This document shows positions 1 through 11,473 of a DNA stretch of 64,000 nt, one piece after another. Every line of letters begins with the position of its first letter. Position 1 is the stretch's first letter. The notes beneath the pieces are model-generated. The model was not told the DNA's origin, did not search any database, and was given only the letters and a program-made list of their open reading frames with translations. The position numbers were made by a program, and so were the translations under genes. Where the stretch lies: NCBI GenBank assembly GCA_958298945.1, contig OY282605.1, positions 30,048,811 to 30,112,810 on the forward strand, written 5' to 3'. The DNA comes from Atherix ibis (lineage: Eukaryota; Arthropoda; Insecta; Diptera; Athericidae).

Positions 1-59
1 AACCATTTATTATAACTTTTTTTTGTTGTTGATATAAAAGTTTTAGCAAGAAAATAACG

Positions 60-850
60 AAATTAATTTTTTTTTTCAACAATTTTGTTTGATATTTATA
101 CATCAATGTTATCTCCTTCAAAGTAGTTCCCTTGAACAGTTATACATCGGCGGAGACGTTATTTCCACTCTTCATAGCAGTTCTTTAGCTGCTTGGTCAT
201 TATTTTGGATGTAATTGACAGTACCAAGGCTTAGTCCCCTAAATCAGAGACCTTGTAAATGGTTTTTGATTTAGGGGACTAAAAAATTAAAAAATGGCAT
301 ATGGTTTTAGATTAGGTAACGAGGATTGCAGGGGGGGGGCAGGAGGAACAACAGGGATTTATTTTTTACACAAAAGCTCATTGGTGAATATAGCCGCATG
401 GCAGTAAGCGTTTTCATAGTGGATCATCCAAGTGTCTGCAATGTTCGATCTGACCTAGAAGATCCTTTTTCTGAACATTTTAATGACTACTTATATTAAT
501 CGACAGTTTGACCTAACAATTAGGCCGAATTGCCCCATTCATCCAAAACAGTATTGGCCCATACCAGAAAGGCCACTCTACGAAAATCACTCATTGTGGA
601 TCATCCCAGTGTCTGCAATGTCCACTTTCACTCAAAGAATCCTTTTTCTGAGCCTATCAAGGGTAAATCGATGGTCTTTAATGTAAATCCATGGTCTGAT
701 CTCACAAGAGCCTTCACTTGTATCAGTGAGCAAAGTGTCCTCCACTGAGCAAATGCATACTCAGTTTTTGATGTAAAATGCCTTTCTGAGCAAATGTGTC
801 CTCCATTGCTTCTTTGTCCTCCATAAAACTTGTATGCCACCATATGCTCG
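60..850 (-). pseudogene. Mar-C mariner transposase remnants, two partial copies
   Basis: Read on the minus strand this stretch gives pieces of a DD34D-type mariner transposase in shifting frames. Around 60-180 is a C-terminal block like NCYEEWK..RLRRC followed by a FEGDN-like end. Around 370-480 is a second-Asp region like WMIHYENAYCHAAIF, where the family normally has HHDNAPCH, so the catalytic Asp is replaced by Glu. At about 590-660 a second overlapping copy repeats the ERLRKR...VDIADT..MIH stretch, showing that two copies or a duplicated segment lie together. Many frameshifts and stops are present and the element is dead. The family assignment rests on these conserved blocks and on similarity to the copies at 30, 43.7 and 62.6 kb. 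No terminal inverted repeat is visible at the window edge. Confidence 0.65.
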
Positions 851-1232
851 TTGCAACTTTTCGTAAGTCAATCTCGCGGGACTTCAAGGCTCTCAACATA
901 AAATTTTACGGCACATCGTTGCTCCAAATATCGCTGTTCTATTTTTCATAGCACCCCATATGGTCGCGTAGTTACCGAACTAGATTAGAATTTATACTGA
1001 ACGTCTGAGTGGGACTAACGTGCAAGCTTTGTGGAGATTTAGTAGCATATTTTTACTCACATATTATTAGCGGCTATGCCGTTTATTTGACAATTTTTGA
1101 AAAAAAATTTTAGTTGTGGAAAATTTGCTGGATGCATCTTGGTATTGCGTCAAATTTGGTAGATTAGTGTGAGCATTAGGTTAGATACTTTGGTCGTTTG
1201 TGTGTGTATGTGAAAACCCATAAATTTATAAC
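851..1232. other. Possible 5' part of the Mar-C copy, otherwise nothing
   Basis: Scattered similarity to 31400-31500 (a GTCGCGTAGTTAC-like stretch against ATCGCATAGTTACAGG, then ACGTCT) suggests this is the 5' untranslated end of the neighbouring Mar-C copy. No open frame of interest is seen. Confidence 0.35.
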
Positions 1233-1340
1233 AGGTCTCTCAACTGGTACTGTAAAAAATCTGTAAATGGCTTATAGGTCGATCTACTGGTGTTGTTCAA
1301 AAGCTGTAAATGTGTTACACGTCCCTCCACTGATGCTGCA
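1233..1340. repeat. Degenerate ~43-bp tandem repeat, 2.5 copies
   Basis: Units begin at 1233, 1275 and 1319 (AGGTCTCTCAACTGG, AGGTCGATCTACTGG, ACGTCCCTCCACTGA), and the first two also contain CTGTAAATG. The spacing is 42 and 44 bases. The 69-residue open frame that runs across it resembles nothing I know. Confidence 0.5.
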
Positions 1341-3714
1341 CATACGAACACATATACCTCCAATGTGCCCTTCTTGGAACGCAGAGCATATGTTTTTTTA
1401 CTGCGTCCGATTCAATGAGCCGGCGGGTCTCTGTTTTTTTAGTGGCTTAAAGTCCAAACACTTTAGCTTTCGATGATTTCCACCTTACTATAAAAAACAT
1501 TTTTTTTTTGCAATGCTCTGACGTATGCTAAAAATTTGACGAATCCGGACTTTTTCAAAAAGTGTCCCTCCCAGAATATAAAATATATACTTTCCTTGCA
1601 AGGTGATGATCTTATCATCATCGTCAAAACAAATTCAACGTTTACTTTAAAAAAGAAATTATTAAACAATTTTTTATTGAAAGCATTTCTTGTACAAAAT
1701 TAGTTTATATAAAATTTATTTACTAGACATTTCGAAGATGTTTAATTTAAGAAGAAGGATTCTTTCACTTGAAAGTGTTATGAAATCATATTAAAGACAA
1801 TATTTTTTTTTATACAAAAACCCTATTATTAAATTATTCCTTTTTGATTTGATCAAATTTTCATATATTATCTTACTCTTATCTATGAGATTTACCTATA
1901 TTAATTCAAAAATAGTTCAAATATTTCGGAACAAACATAAGAGGTTAATAATAATATTTACCACCCCCCCCCCCCTTATCAGCCTCTTCATCCTAGACAC
2001 AATAGCCTGAGGTTACAAAAAAGTAAGAAAGGCCATAAAAATATAAACAATCTAAAATAATAAAAAAACAAAAAAATATATAAATTAATTTTAATAAGAA
2101 ACCTGCTGACATTTTAGTGTACGGTATGCGAATATATTTTATATATACTCGTAAGATATTCCTTTGAGGATAGATAGTATTTCGGTTTTATTTTTCATAT
2201 TTTTCATATTTTCGGTTGCCAAGTAATATTGGACGTATTCAGTGGAAATAAATTCTATGTCCAGTAACCATGTTCATCATACAATATAACTAATGTTGGA
2301 TTATCTCTCTGGGACAAAAGAATGGTGGTTTTGTTGTGTATCAAAATTTCAAATGATAAAAGATGAAGAATTTGTTTTTCTTGATTTGTTATTTTTTAAT
2401 TTTTTTATTCGGTTTGGAATGAGTTTACCTAAAATTAAATGTGTCGACTGCAAAAATATGAGGTAAATATAATATTTGTTATTTGGTATAAACATCCAGT
2501 ATAAAAGAAAATAATATGAAATATTTACAAAAGAAAGATTATAAATTTTCTTAGCAAGACTTACAATATGAACAAAACGATGCTAAGAGGAAAATGATAA
2601 AAACTTGATGAAAGGGGGGAGGGGGGATGCATTCAGTCAGTTACATCGCATCAGTTATAGGCTAGTGATAGAACCACAAATGAATTAAATATTCTCAGCT
2701 TAACATCTTATGAATAAATGTTGTATGGTCCCATTGAGACTTGATGCTTTTCGTTCGTATTGTTCAATTAGGGTGGCTTAATGCTCAATGTTCAGTTCTT
2801 AGAGCTGCCGTGGGCAAACTGTTTAGGAAAACAAAATGTACTTTGAAGAAGAGAATCTCTGATGGCTTGTTTCATATTCTGTCTTAAGAGAAATCCGCAA
2901 TTTTTTTTTGGTTTTTTTTTTATCGTCCTTCCTGTTTTTATTTCATTTTACTACATTTTCTTTTGAATACTTTTACTATTCTTAATGTTAATATAGTATT
3001 TATGTTTGCGCTTTTAAAAAAGCTTTTCTACATTTTTTCCCTATCGTTTTATTAATATTTTTAGTTATTTTACCTTTATTTTAATTCTTATTGTTATAAT
3101 AAGAAAAAATTCTTTTTTATTCTTATCCTACTTAGGTGGGCAAAGAAGAAAGTGACTCTATTTTAAAAGAATATTCTTTGAATTGTTTTAGTTTAGCTTT
3201 TAGAATGAAGGGATGAAGAATCTTGAATGAAGAGACATTTTTGGTTTTAGATTGAAAAGAGAATTATTATTATGTTAGTGCTAAAAAAATAGCATTTGCA
3301 ATTTTCAAAATATTATATTAATTTGGTAATAATATTTATCTTATTATTACCAAAGCTCTTATTTGGTAATTTACTATAATAATTATAGTCAGATTTAAGG
3401 CCAAAAGTAAATTTAACACAGAATCGTAAGATTGGAGCTTTTTAATATGTTGCAATAATTTAGAATTATAATCCATAATAATGAAAAATATATATAATAT
3501 TATTATAGAATAAAAAAATTATATGTGTAGTTGGAAAAATTTAGAAAAATGAACAATTTGATTATATTGTCAAATTTATATGAAAAAATACAAAAAATTT
3601 GCAAAATAAATGAAAATCTAATTTATACTTTGGATAAAATATTTTTTAAATTCAGATTTTAATTAAACTTTTACTTTATAATTTAATAAATTAAATTATG
3701 ACTTGATCATTTTG
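1341..3714. other. AT-rich non-coding stretch
   Basis: No gene seen. It contains a 12-base C run at 1964-1975, a G-rich patch near 2615-2630, and a small hairpin at about 3320-3352 (TTTGGTAATAATA facing TATTATTACCAAA). The open frames are short and of low complexity. Confidence 0.5.
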
Positions 3715-5100
3715 AAATAATTTTTGATGACTTTTTTGCACATTTCGGTTTGTAATGCAGCCAATGCTTAAAGGAGATTAAGCACTACTACCAGAAGATT
3801 TCCTGGTTTAATAAGACTTTTTGTAAAATCTATGATGAAACCGGAAAACGATCCTTCATACCTATTGTCGGCATTCAGCATTGTGTTTTTGAGCCGTAAA
3901 GCTTGGTACTTTACTTTTCTTATATATTTAATATAAGAAAATTTGTATGCGTTTCGATGTGACGAAAATGCAATACTGTAACTAGTGTATTGGTCGTGTT
4001 ATATGCTATTAAAGTTGAAGGAGCCGATAACTTAATATCAGGGTTAATGATAAAAAAACCAGAACGAATTATTGATTTATAATTAAAAGAGGCACTCATA
4101 AATTATTTGTTCGCAGAGTGCCAAAGAAAGATTTTTGAAGAAAGGCCAGGTAAACAAGGAATATCTTAGTCCCTCACATCAATGGCGATGGTCGGCTTCA
4201 ACCTTCTTTCTTTTAATTGATTACTTTAGATTATTTAATTTTTTTTCTTACTTTGAAATTATTATCAAATAATTTTCACTTTTTTTTTTATTTTCCAACA
4301 ACTTTTAACTTCTCCAATTTTTATACTTTCCTCCTCAATTCCTATTCCCTCCCTTTTGCCAGGATCATTTTCTTTGAGTTTTTTTGTTGGTAAAAGTTCT
4401 TTTTTGTATTTTTTTTTCTTTTCCCTTCTTTCCCTCCCTTGGAGAAAATAACACCTCTGATTGCCCTCATTATCCCCTATATGTTTTGCCATATCTTTTC
4501 TTCTGATTATGGTGGGCGTGAGAGCATAACTCTGCACGCACTTCGAACACCCCAGCAATCCAGGCATAAAGCTTGTGACAAGCATGCCTAGCAGGGTAAT
4601 GTGCTGTCTGAGTATAGTCGTCACTAGTCATAATCCTTTAGAAATTTACATATAGGAAATTTTTATTTCCAATCCAAATTTTAATACCTTTTCCTCTTCA
4701 TTTTCAAGAAATTTTTTTTCCACCATAACAAAATTTTAAAAAAGAAAGTCAAATAACATCAAATCGCACGATCTTGGAGGTTAATTGTCATTACCAAATC
4801 ATGAAATTATTAATAATTTTTCCACAATAAAGCCAAAAATTGTTATGTTATATTATTATGTAGTACCACAAATAGTTGATATTCAAATCTTCTAGTTTAA
4901 ACAAATATAAATGCGTTTATCATATGCGATCATAGTGCTCAAAATTAAGTCTTGAATTTTTCATTTCAGTTACCTTCAGACCAAAATTCATACCAAACAG
5001 TCACTTTCCGCAGATACAATTGATTTTCCACTGTCACTTGGGTATTATTAGGTAATGGTTCTAATTGACATATTCGCCAAGCCAGCAATTAGCCTAATTG
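3715..5100 (-). pseudogene. Tc-E transposase remnants, interrupted
   Basis: Two minus-strand pieces of the same ITm transposase family are seen. At 3715-3770 is the C-terminal 'IQPEMCEKV' type block (GCACATTTCGGTTTGTAATGCAGCC on the plus strand). At 4720-5060 is the catalytic region: KVTVWYEFWSEG near 5000-5040 and a decayed LQDRAI/CDL-DF stretch near 4745-4790, where the family reads PPRSCDLTPLDFF. The roughly 900 bases between them are not recognisable as this element and may be an insertion. Stops and frameshifts are frequent and no ends were found. Assignment is by comparison with the clearer copies at 25.5 and 16.4 kb. Confidence 0.5.
4265..4624 (-). other. Unidentified 119-codon open frame
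   Basis: An uninterrupted minus-strand frame with a Cys-containing N-terminal third and a Lys/Glu-rich C-terminal half (KKKKYKKEL, KENDPGKREG). It lies between the two Tc-E fragments. I recognise no family. The Lys/Glu-rich half comes from a polypyrimidine tract, so chance is the simplest explanation. Confidence 0.2.
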
Positions 5101-6644
5101 CTAAAGAATTTTTTTCTCAAAAAAATCAGCTTCCTAAACCTGTTGTTTCGCATCGGCATATCTGCTGGGCATTTCATATTTTAAACCTTTCAACTTTTAA
5201 TCTAGAATATCAAATGGTAATCTAAATAAATATTATTTTTGGTTGTATAAAAATATTAAAACTGTCAAATGACAGGGCTTTTTATTTAAAAAAAAAAACA
5301 AAACAAAATGGATAAGTCTATAAAGAGCAGAAATAATAATAAAAATAATAAATCCTCAAGAATGAAAATAAAAAATATTAAAATAAAATATTCTTAGTCA
5401 AAAGAAATATTTAAAAACATATATAAAAGGACATTTTTTGAAAAAAAAATTACCCAGAAATATACTCGTAACAGGAGTTTGTATATTTCCTTTTCTAAAA
5501 TTTTTATGAGCTCTTATTCCTTCTGGCACTAAATTATATTCAAATTGTGATGGTAAACCTAAGCAATGATATGTCTATTCGTCCTTTAATATAAAACGAA
5601 AAAAAACCAAATAAAACATTACAATATTTATCGTTAAGTGAAAGCTTTATTCTCAAATATGTATTTTTATTATATACTCATACGAATATTGCTTAATTTA
5701 TTTTCATTTTTATTTTTAGTTTATTTTTATGATTTTGAAAAAAAACCAACTTCCTGTTTGTTGGTTTTGTATACGTACGTATATTACTTTTGTTTATTTT
5801 TGTCATTTTTGAATATATATTAAAATGACTCTATTTATTTTCGTCCTTTTTACCATATAAGAAAGTTGATATATTTTGTCACATTCATTTGTGATCGTGA
5901 CAGGTCTCTTGGGAATAGAGTTGACATATTTTTAATGTATATTTTACTACATTCAGTTTTATTATTTATTTATTTATATTTATTTTTAAAATGCACATAC
6001 TATAGACGGAATTATCACTCCTAAAGAAAGGGTGCTTTTATGCGTTGCGATTCTACAATATTATAGTAGAAAGAAGTTTACGGACAATGAAATATGAAAA
6101 AAAGTATTATTTTGTGTCTTCTTAATTGGAATAAAATATGTTGAGTCACATGGGGACTACTATCTGTTGGGGTGAAGAAATTGGTTAAATGATATTCTAA
6201 ATAAAATAACAATCACATCCTTGCAATAATTACAAATTTGAATAGTAGCGGAAGTTCTTGTCATATAACTTATAAAGCTCGTGTTTATGTTGTATTTATT
6301 ACGAAAATTCATATTTTTTAATTCAATTCCCTTTTTACATGGTAAATTTTTCTACCACGAATATAATTGGATATAACAAAAAAACAGAGCGAGTCCTATA
6401 GTAGTTGCCAATGATGAATAACATTTAATCTCGGTGATAAGCACAATTTTCCTGAAACTATTAGTGTCGGGTATTAACGTTTTTATGGAAAAATTTGATT
6501 GAATTTGAGTTTTTCACAGATGTTATATAAATTGTGTCGGAGCAAATTATTCAGAAAATTAATATAAACCTTTTATTCTGGTTCAAGTTGCTGTAGAGAT
6601 GATACAATTGATTTATGGTAATTAAAGTATGATAGTACTTATAC
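5101..6644. other. AT-rich non-coding stretch
   Basis: No gene, RNA or known repeat recognised. The open frames here are short and composed mainly of Phe, Ile, Tyr and Lys. Confidence 0.45.
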
Positions 6645-7424
6645 TACGTATATTCGATTTTCGAATTTTTTATGGCGTTATTTTGGTACAAATGTCTCTC
6701 ACTTATGCCAACAAGTTCGGCCATTTTGAATGTTCAGTTAATTTTTGACAGCTGCTTTGCTTGCATGTGTTTTGGCTCGTCTTCGATTTTTGCCCATTCC
6801 AAAAAATGGATCAAAGAATCTGTTTCGGGAAAAAGAAAAAGTCACAGGGGGCCCGATCCGGGAAATACGGTGGCTGCGACTTTATTAGTGTTTTGTTTTT
6901 GGCCAAAAATTCGCGCACAAGCAACGGTGCGCATAACTTGCAGGTAATATTTCTTATTTACCGTTCTACCCTGTGGCAAGAATTTATGATGCACCAAGCC
7001 CGTGCAATTGAAGAAAACTGTAAGCAATACCTTCACATTCAACCGAACTTGGGGCGCTTTTTTCGGTCTTGGCTCGTGCAACAGCTTCCATTGGGATGAT
7101 TGAGCTTTGGTTTCCACGTCATAACCATAAACACATGATTCGTCACCAGTTATGATCCTCTGCAGTAAATTTGGGTCATCGCGGACAGAGTCCAACAGCT
7201 CCTTAGCAATGTTAATGTGCGATGCTGTTTTTGGTCGAAAATGGGCAAAAATCGAAGACGAGCCAAAACACGTGCAAGTAAAGCAGCTGTCAAAAATGAA
7301 CTGAACATTCAAAATGGCCAAACTTGTCGGCATAAGTGAGAGACATGAGTACCAAAATAACGAAAATCGAATATACGTAACCCGCGGAAATACAAAATTC
7401 GCGATACTTTTTTAACAGACCTCG
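6645..7424 (-). mobile_element. Mar-B mariner, fold-back (inverted) derivative, copy 1
   Basis: The left 190 bases are the 5' end of Mar-B in plus orientation (TACGTATATTCGATTTT through AATGGATCAAAGAATCTG). At about 6825-6830 the sequence switches to the minus strand and runs from the third-Asp region back to the 5' end at 7424 (TIR read as ACAGACCTCG, followed by TA). Both outer ends are therefore 5' ends and the 3' end is missing. The minus-strand frame (6842-7333) keeps AKELLDSVRDDPNLLQR, ITGDESCVYGYDVETK and HHKFLPQGRTVN, so the first Asp survives. The DNA-binding half is deleted: the 5' leader runs straight into FRPKTASHINIAKEL. A further deletion removes the second Asp. The left TIR is lost. 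Cannot encode an active transposase. Confidence 0.8.
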
Positions 7425-10012
7425 TATACAATACTTTTGATTGTATTGTATTTAAGGACCATTGGAATACTGCGTCAATAATGGTACCACTTTGATACAT
7501 TTTGCTTCTTTTCATTTCTGGCTTGAGCTCGTTCTTTAGAAAAGGTATCCGTGGTTCAGCTTCTGGAATCAGCACTTAGAATTTTGCGGCGTAAATGGTA
7601 ATCCTTTTAAAAATAGCCGAACTTTTTATAACAAGACACAGTTACATTACGAACACATGGGACTTTAAGATCATAATAAAATAGTCTTATAAAAGAATTC
7701 ATAGAACCTAACTTAACAGATTTGATTTGACGAAAATTAGAAGGCTTGGAAGAATCCCAGTATTCTAGTCCGTAAGTCCATATTTGGATTTAGAAGGGAC
7801 ATTTTATACAATTATTTTGCATGACTTCAAAAATTAGAATTGAACAGATGGTATCGATTAATACTCACTGCCTTTAAGATATATGAAATGGTACGATTTA
7901 CAGCGGGGAGTATTCGGGAGGGTATGGTTTACGGGGGAGAGTAAAAGTTACATGGACAAATTTATATCCAGTTACGAGTACGTTGTAAATGAATTCTAGT
8001 TGATTAGAATTTAGGTTTCAGTAGGTGTTATAACAGATTTGAATAATAAATGTATAAATATTGTAGAAGATGGGCCCAAGTATACTTCTCTGTGGAAGGC
8101 CAGCAAATATCGAAAACATATTCGAAAGTATATGGGATTAATTTACTTGGAAGTGTCGATTTGAATAAATTAATTATAAGGTAACAGATGGAAGGAAGAA
8201 TCCTCTTGAATTTCTTTAGTAAGCTTCAATTATGTCTAAAAACAAACCGAAATTGATAACTGATAGTTCGGTGTTTGGAGAGGAAACCGAATTACTGGTT
8301 GGGAATTTAGTTTTAACGAGTTGAGTAGGAAATTAGAAGGGGACTTTCCTTTGACAGGATTTGAAGAAGACTTCTTAATCTCTAGGAAGATAGGTAGTTA
8401 ATTGGTTTATTGTGCTTTGGGATTATTGTATTTTAGTAATTGGGCTTGGAAAAGAAGAAATAACATATATGTAATGTAGCAAAGAAATATATTGCTTTTT
8501 CATAGCTTGGATCTTTGTTTAGAGAGGATGGTTAGACTATTGCTGGGAGCTTTGTTTTCGAGAATTGGCTACTTTGAAAAGACTGATTACCTTTAAGGGA
8601 GGACTCATTGGTAAGGGATTAGTCAGTTGTAGCATATTTTCATATGAAGTAAGTGTTTGTACAAGGTGTTTAGAAGGTTTCGTTTCTTTTTCGTAAGGTG
8701 ACCGTGGTTTTCTTCTTCTTTGCTCTTTGCTCTGTCCTCATGCGGTATTTACAAAAACATAATATTATTAATATTTGGTAAGTCCTATTTTTTGGTTTTA
8801 CTATATGTAAAAGAAATAATAAAATAATTAAATAAAACAGTATTTGTGATTTTGATATAATCAATTTTAAGCTGTATAAGCATTTAAAATAAAATTACTT
8901 TTTATTATAATATTAATTATTAATTGAGTTTTTTATTTGAAATCTTCTATTTATGTTTTCAGTCTTAAAATGCTATCAGAAATCATGTAATTCCTTCTTG
9001 TGCTATTACTTAATTTAATATGAATACTTAAGGGTGACATTAATAACATTTTTACCCCTTATATTTACGTAATATTAAATTTCTATACAAGAAAAAATAG
9101 TCTAAGTAGTCATAATTTTTATAGCGATTTATATAGAAATTATTACAAAATAATCGTTAAACGACTTAATCGTTATTTTTTATGTATTTTTTTTTTGCTG
9201 TTTGTTGTTGACTTAACGTTTTTTTAAGAAAAAATGCAATCAATGTCGTGTACAGAAGTAATTTGGTAAGCTTTGAGCTAAATTAATAATTATTCCCTTT
9301 TTTTTGAACTTATTTTCTAGGTAGAAAAATTATTTTAGGTGGAGAAATATATTGAAAGGTTTTTACTATTAAATATGGTATATGGGTATGAATGTTATTT
9401 TTATTTAAAACTTTAGTGAAGCTTTAATAAGTAAGAGTATTGCTAATAAATTATTATAACTATAAAAAAGTTGAAGAATTTTTTTCTTTGAGGTATTAAT
9501 TAATTTTGAAAATATTCATTTCTTCTAAGCATTTTTTGTAAAAATCAAATACTTTTCCTCAAGTTCTACTCATTTATTAACAATAAAGATTTTCATCGTG
9601 ACTTAAATGTTCTCTTTGTTCATGGAACATATAGCGAGTAGTAAGCAGCTTAAAATTTATGTTGCTCGTTATAAAAAGTTTCATTCTAAATTACACTACT
9701 GAATTATATTATTAAAATACTCTATTCTATTACCCTTCTCATAACACCTCATTGGAGCAAAGAGAAATTGTCCAGGGGATCTTTTAAAATATATTATTTG
9801 TCTCTTGTTATTATAGTATCTTTGACATATTATTTGCATGGTATAATATTTCCGTTGTTTTAGATGACAAAATAAATTTAAAAAAAATTACAGGATGTTA
9901 ACAAAAAATTTTCAAAACCAATAATAATTTCCTTGTATGGTAAGATATCCTCCAAAAGAAATTTTGAAGAACATCTCCCGTTACAGGACATTTTTTTTAT
10001 ATCTATCTGCTT
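7425..10012. other. Non-coding stretch
   Basis: No recognised gene or element. The 7430-8640 part is slightly less AT-rich than its surroundings but its open frames are short and unfamiliar. 8640-10012 is very AT-rich. Confidence 0.45.
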
Positions 10013-10099
10013 GGAGATAAACTTTTTGCATATTTCAAAATTACTATTGAAAATTTGATTTTCCTCAGTAATTTTGAAATATGCAAAAAGGTTATCTCC
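10013..10099. repeat. Near-perfect 33-bp hairpin
   Basis: The left arm 10013-10045 starts GGAGATAAACTTTTTGCATA. The right arm 10067-10099 is its reverse complement with a single mismatch, and the loop is 21 bases (10046-10066). This could be a fold-back or MITE-type element, or a structured transcript. Confidence 0.75.
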
Positions 10100-10233
10100 T
10101 TAGCTACACTACTTTGGATGGGGTAATAAAGCCTGTGGAGGTAGTTTAATTTTTCTATATTTTTAACATGTTTGAGAATTTTTGATAAAATATCTAAATA
10201 AATTTGAATTAAATAAATAAAAAGAAGAGTATA

Positions 10234-11471
10234 CGAGGTCTTTTCAAAAAGTATCACGAATTTCGAATTTTCGTGGGTTACGTATATTTCGATTTTCGAT
10301 TTTTTGTGGCGTTATTTTGGTATTCATGTCTCTCACTCATGCCGACAAAATCAACCATTTTGAATGTTCAGTTAATTTTTGACAGCTGCTTTGCTTGCAC
10401 GTGTTTTGGTTCGTCTTCGATTTTCGCCCATTCCAAAAAATGGATCGAAGAATCTGTATCAAATTTTGTGTGAAAAACAAAATTAATTGCGTGGACGCAT
10501 TCCGAGTGGTGACTGTGGCATATGGCGAAGCTACCTTGGACCAAAGCAACGTTTATGGATGGATCTAAATGTTCTCAGAGGGCCGAGAAGATGTGAACGA
10601 CGAAAAGCGTGCCGGACTCCCGAGCGCGTCAACAACAAAAGAAAGCATTGACGAAGTGAAGAAAATAGTATTGGCCAATTGTCGAATCACCGTCAGAGAA
10701 GTTGCTGACGATTTAAACAAATCGATTGGCTCGTGCCATTCGATTTTTACCAATAATTTGGCGTGAGACGGGTCGCCACGAAATTCGTACCAAAATTGCT
10801 CAATTGCGACCAAAAACAACATCGCATTAACATTGCTAAAGAGCTTTTGGACTCTGTCGGCGATGACCCAAATTTGCTCTAGTGGGACATAACTGGTGAC
10901 GAATCATGGGTTTATGGCTATGACGTCCCAATGGAAGCTACCGCACGAGCCAAGACCGAAAAAAGCGCCAAGTTCAGTCGAATGTGAAGGTTTTGCTTAC
11001 AGTTTTCTTTGATTGCAGGAGCGTGGTGTATCATGAGTTCTTGCCACAGGGTAGAACGATCAATTAAGAATATAACCTGCAAGTTATGCGCAAGAAACGC
11101 CCGGATTTATGGAAGAACAAAAATTGGCTTTTGCCATTTTTGGCCAAAAACAACACACTAATAATGCCGCAGCCACCGTATTCCGCAGATCTGCCCTCCT
11201 GTGACTTTTTCTTGTACCCAAAACTGAAGAGCCTAATGATAGGACGATGCTACGCTACGATTGAGGAGATAAAGACGGCCTCGAAGGAGAAGCTGAACAA
11301 GATTTAAAAAAAATGATTTTTTGAAGTGCTTCGAGGATTGGAAAAACGTTGGCACAAGTGTGGATAATATCTGGTGGGAATTATTTTGAAGGGCTTAAAA
11401 TAGATATTAATGAACAAATAAATAATTTTTGAAAAAGCACAAAATTCGCGATACTTTTTGAACAGACTTCG
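10234..11471 (+). mobile_element. Mar-B mariner, longest copy
   Basis: The 1238-bp element is bounded by CGAGGTCT...and its inverted counterpart ...AGACTTCG, and is flanked by TA on both sides (10232-10233 and 11472-11473), the usual mariner target duplication. It holds a plus-strand transposase pseudogene at 10440-11431. This is the reference copy against which the other Mar-B derivatives are judged. Confidence 0.9.
10440..11431 (+). pseudogene. Mar-B mariner transposase (broken)
   Basis: Starts at ATG 10440 (MDRRICIKFCVKN). The N-terminal DNA-binding part follows (VVTVAYGEATLDQSNVYGW, then REVADDLNKSIGSCHS), and a stop lies near 10567. The first catalytic Asp lies in TGDESWVYGYD at about 10894. 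The second Asp motif, expected as HHDNAPAH between WKNKNWLL and FLAKNN, is removed by an in-frame deletion at about 11131. The third Asp is at 11203-11205 in CDFFLY. The end reads NYFEGLKIDINE. With a stop, frameshifts and one catalytic Asp missing, it is inactive, though the inverted repeats could still be recognised by a related enzyme. Family: mariner cut-and-paste transposase. Confidence 0.88.
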
Positions 11472-11473
11472 TA

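Noticed and set aside
4265..4624. A 119-codon minus frame as a host gene
   Set aside because: No recognised family, no conserved context, and its second half is Lys/Glu-rich from a polypyrimidine tract; kept only as an unidentified frame.
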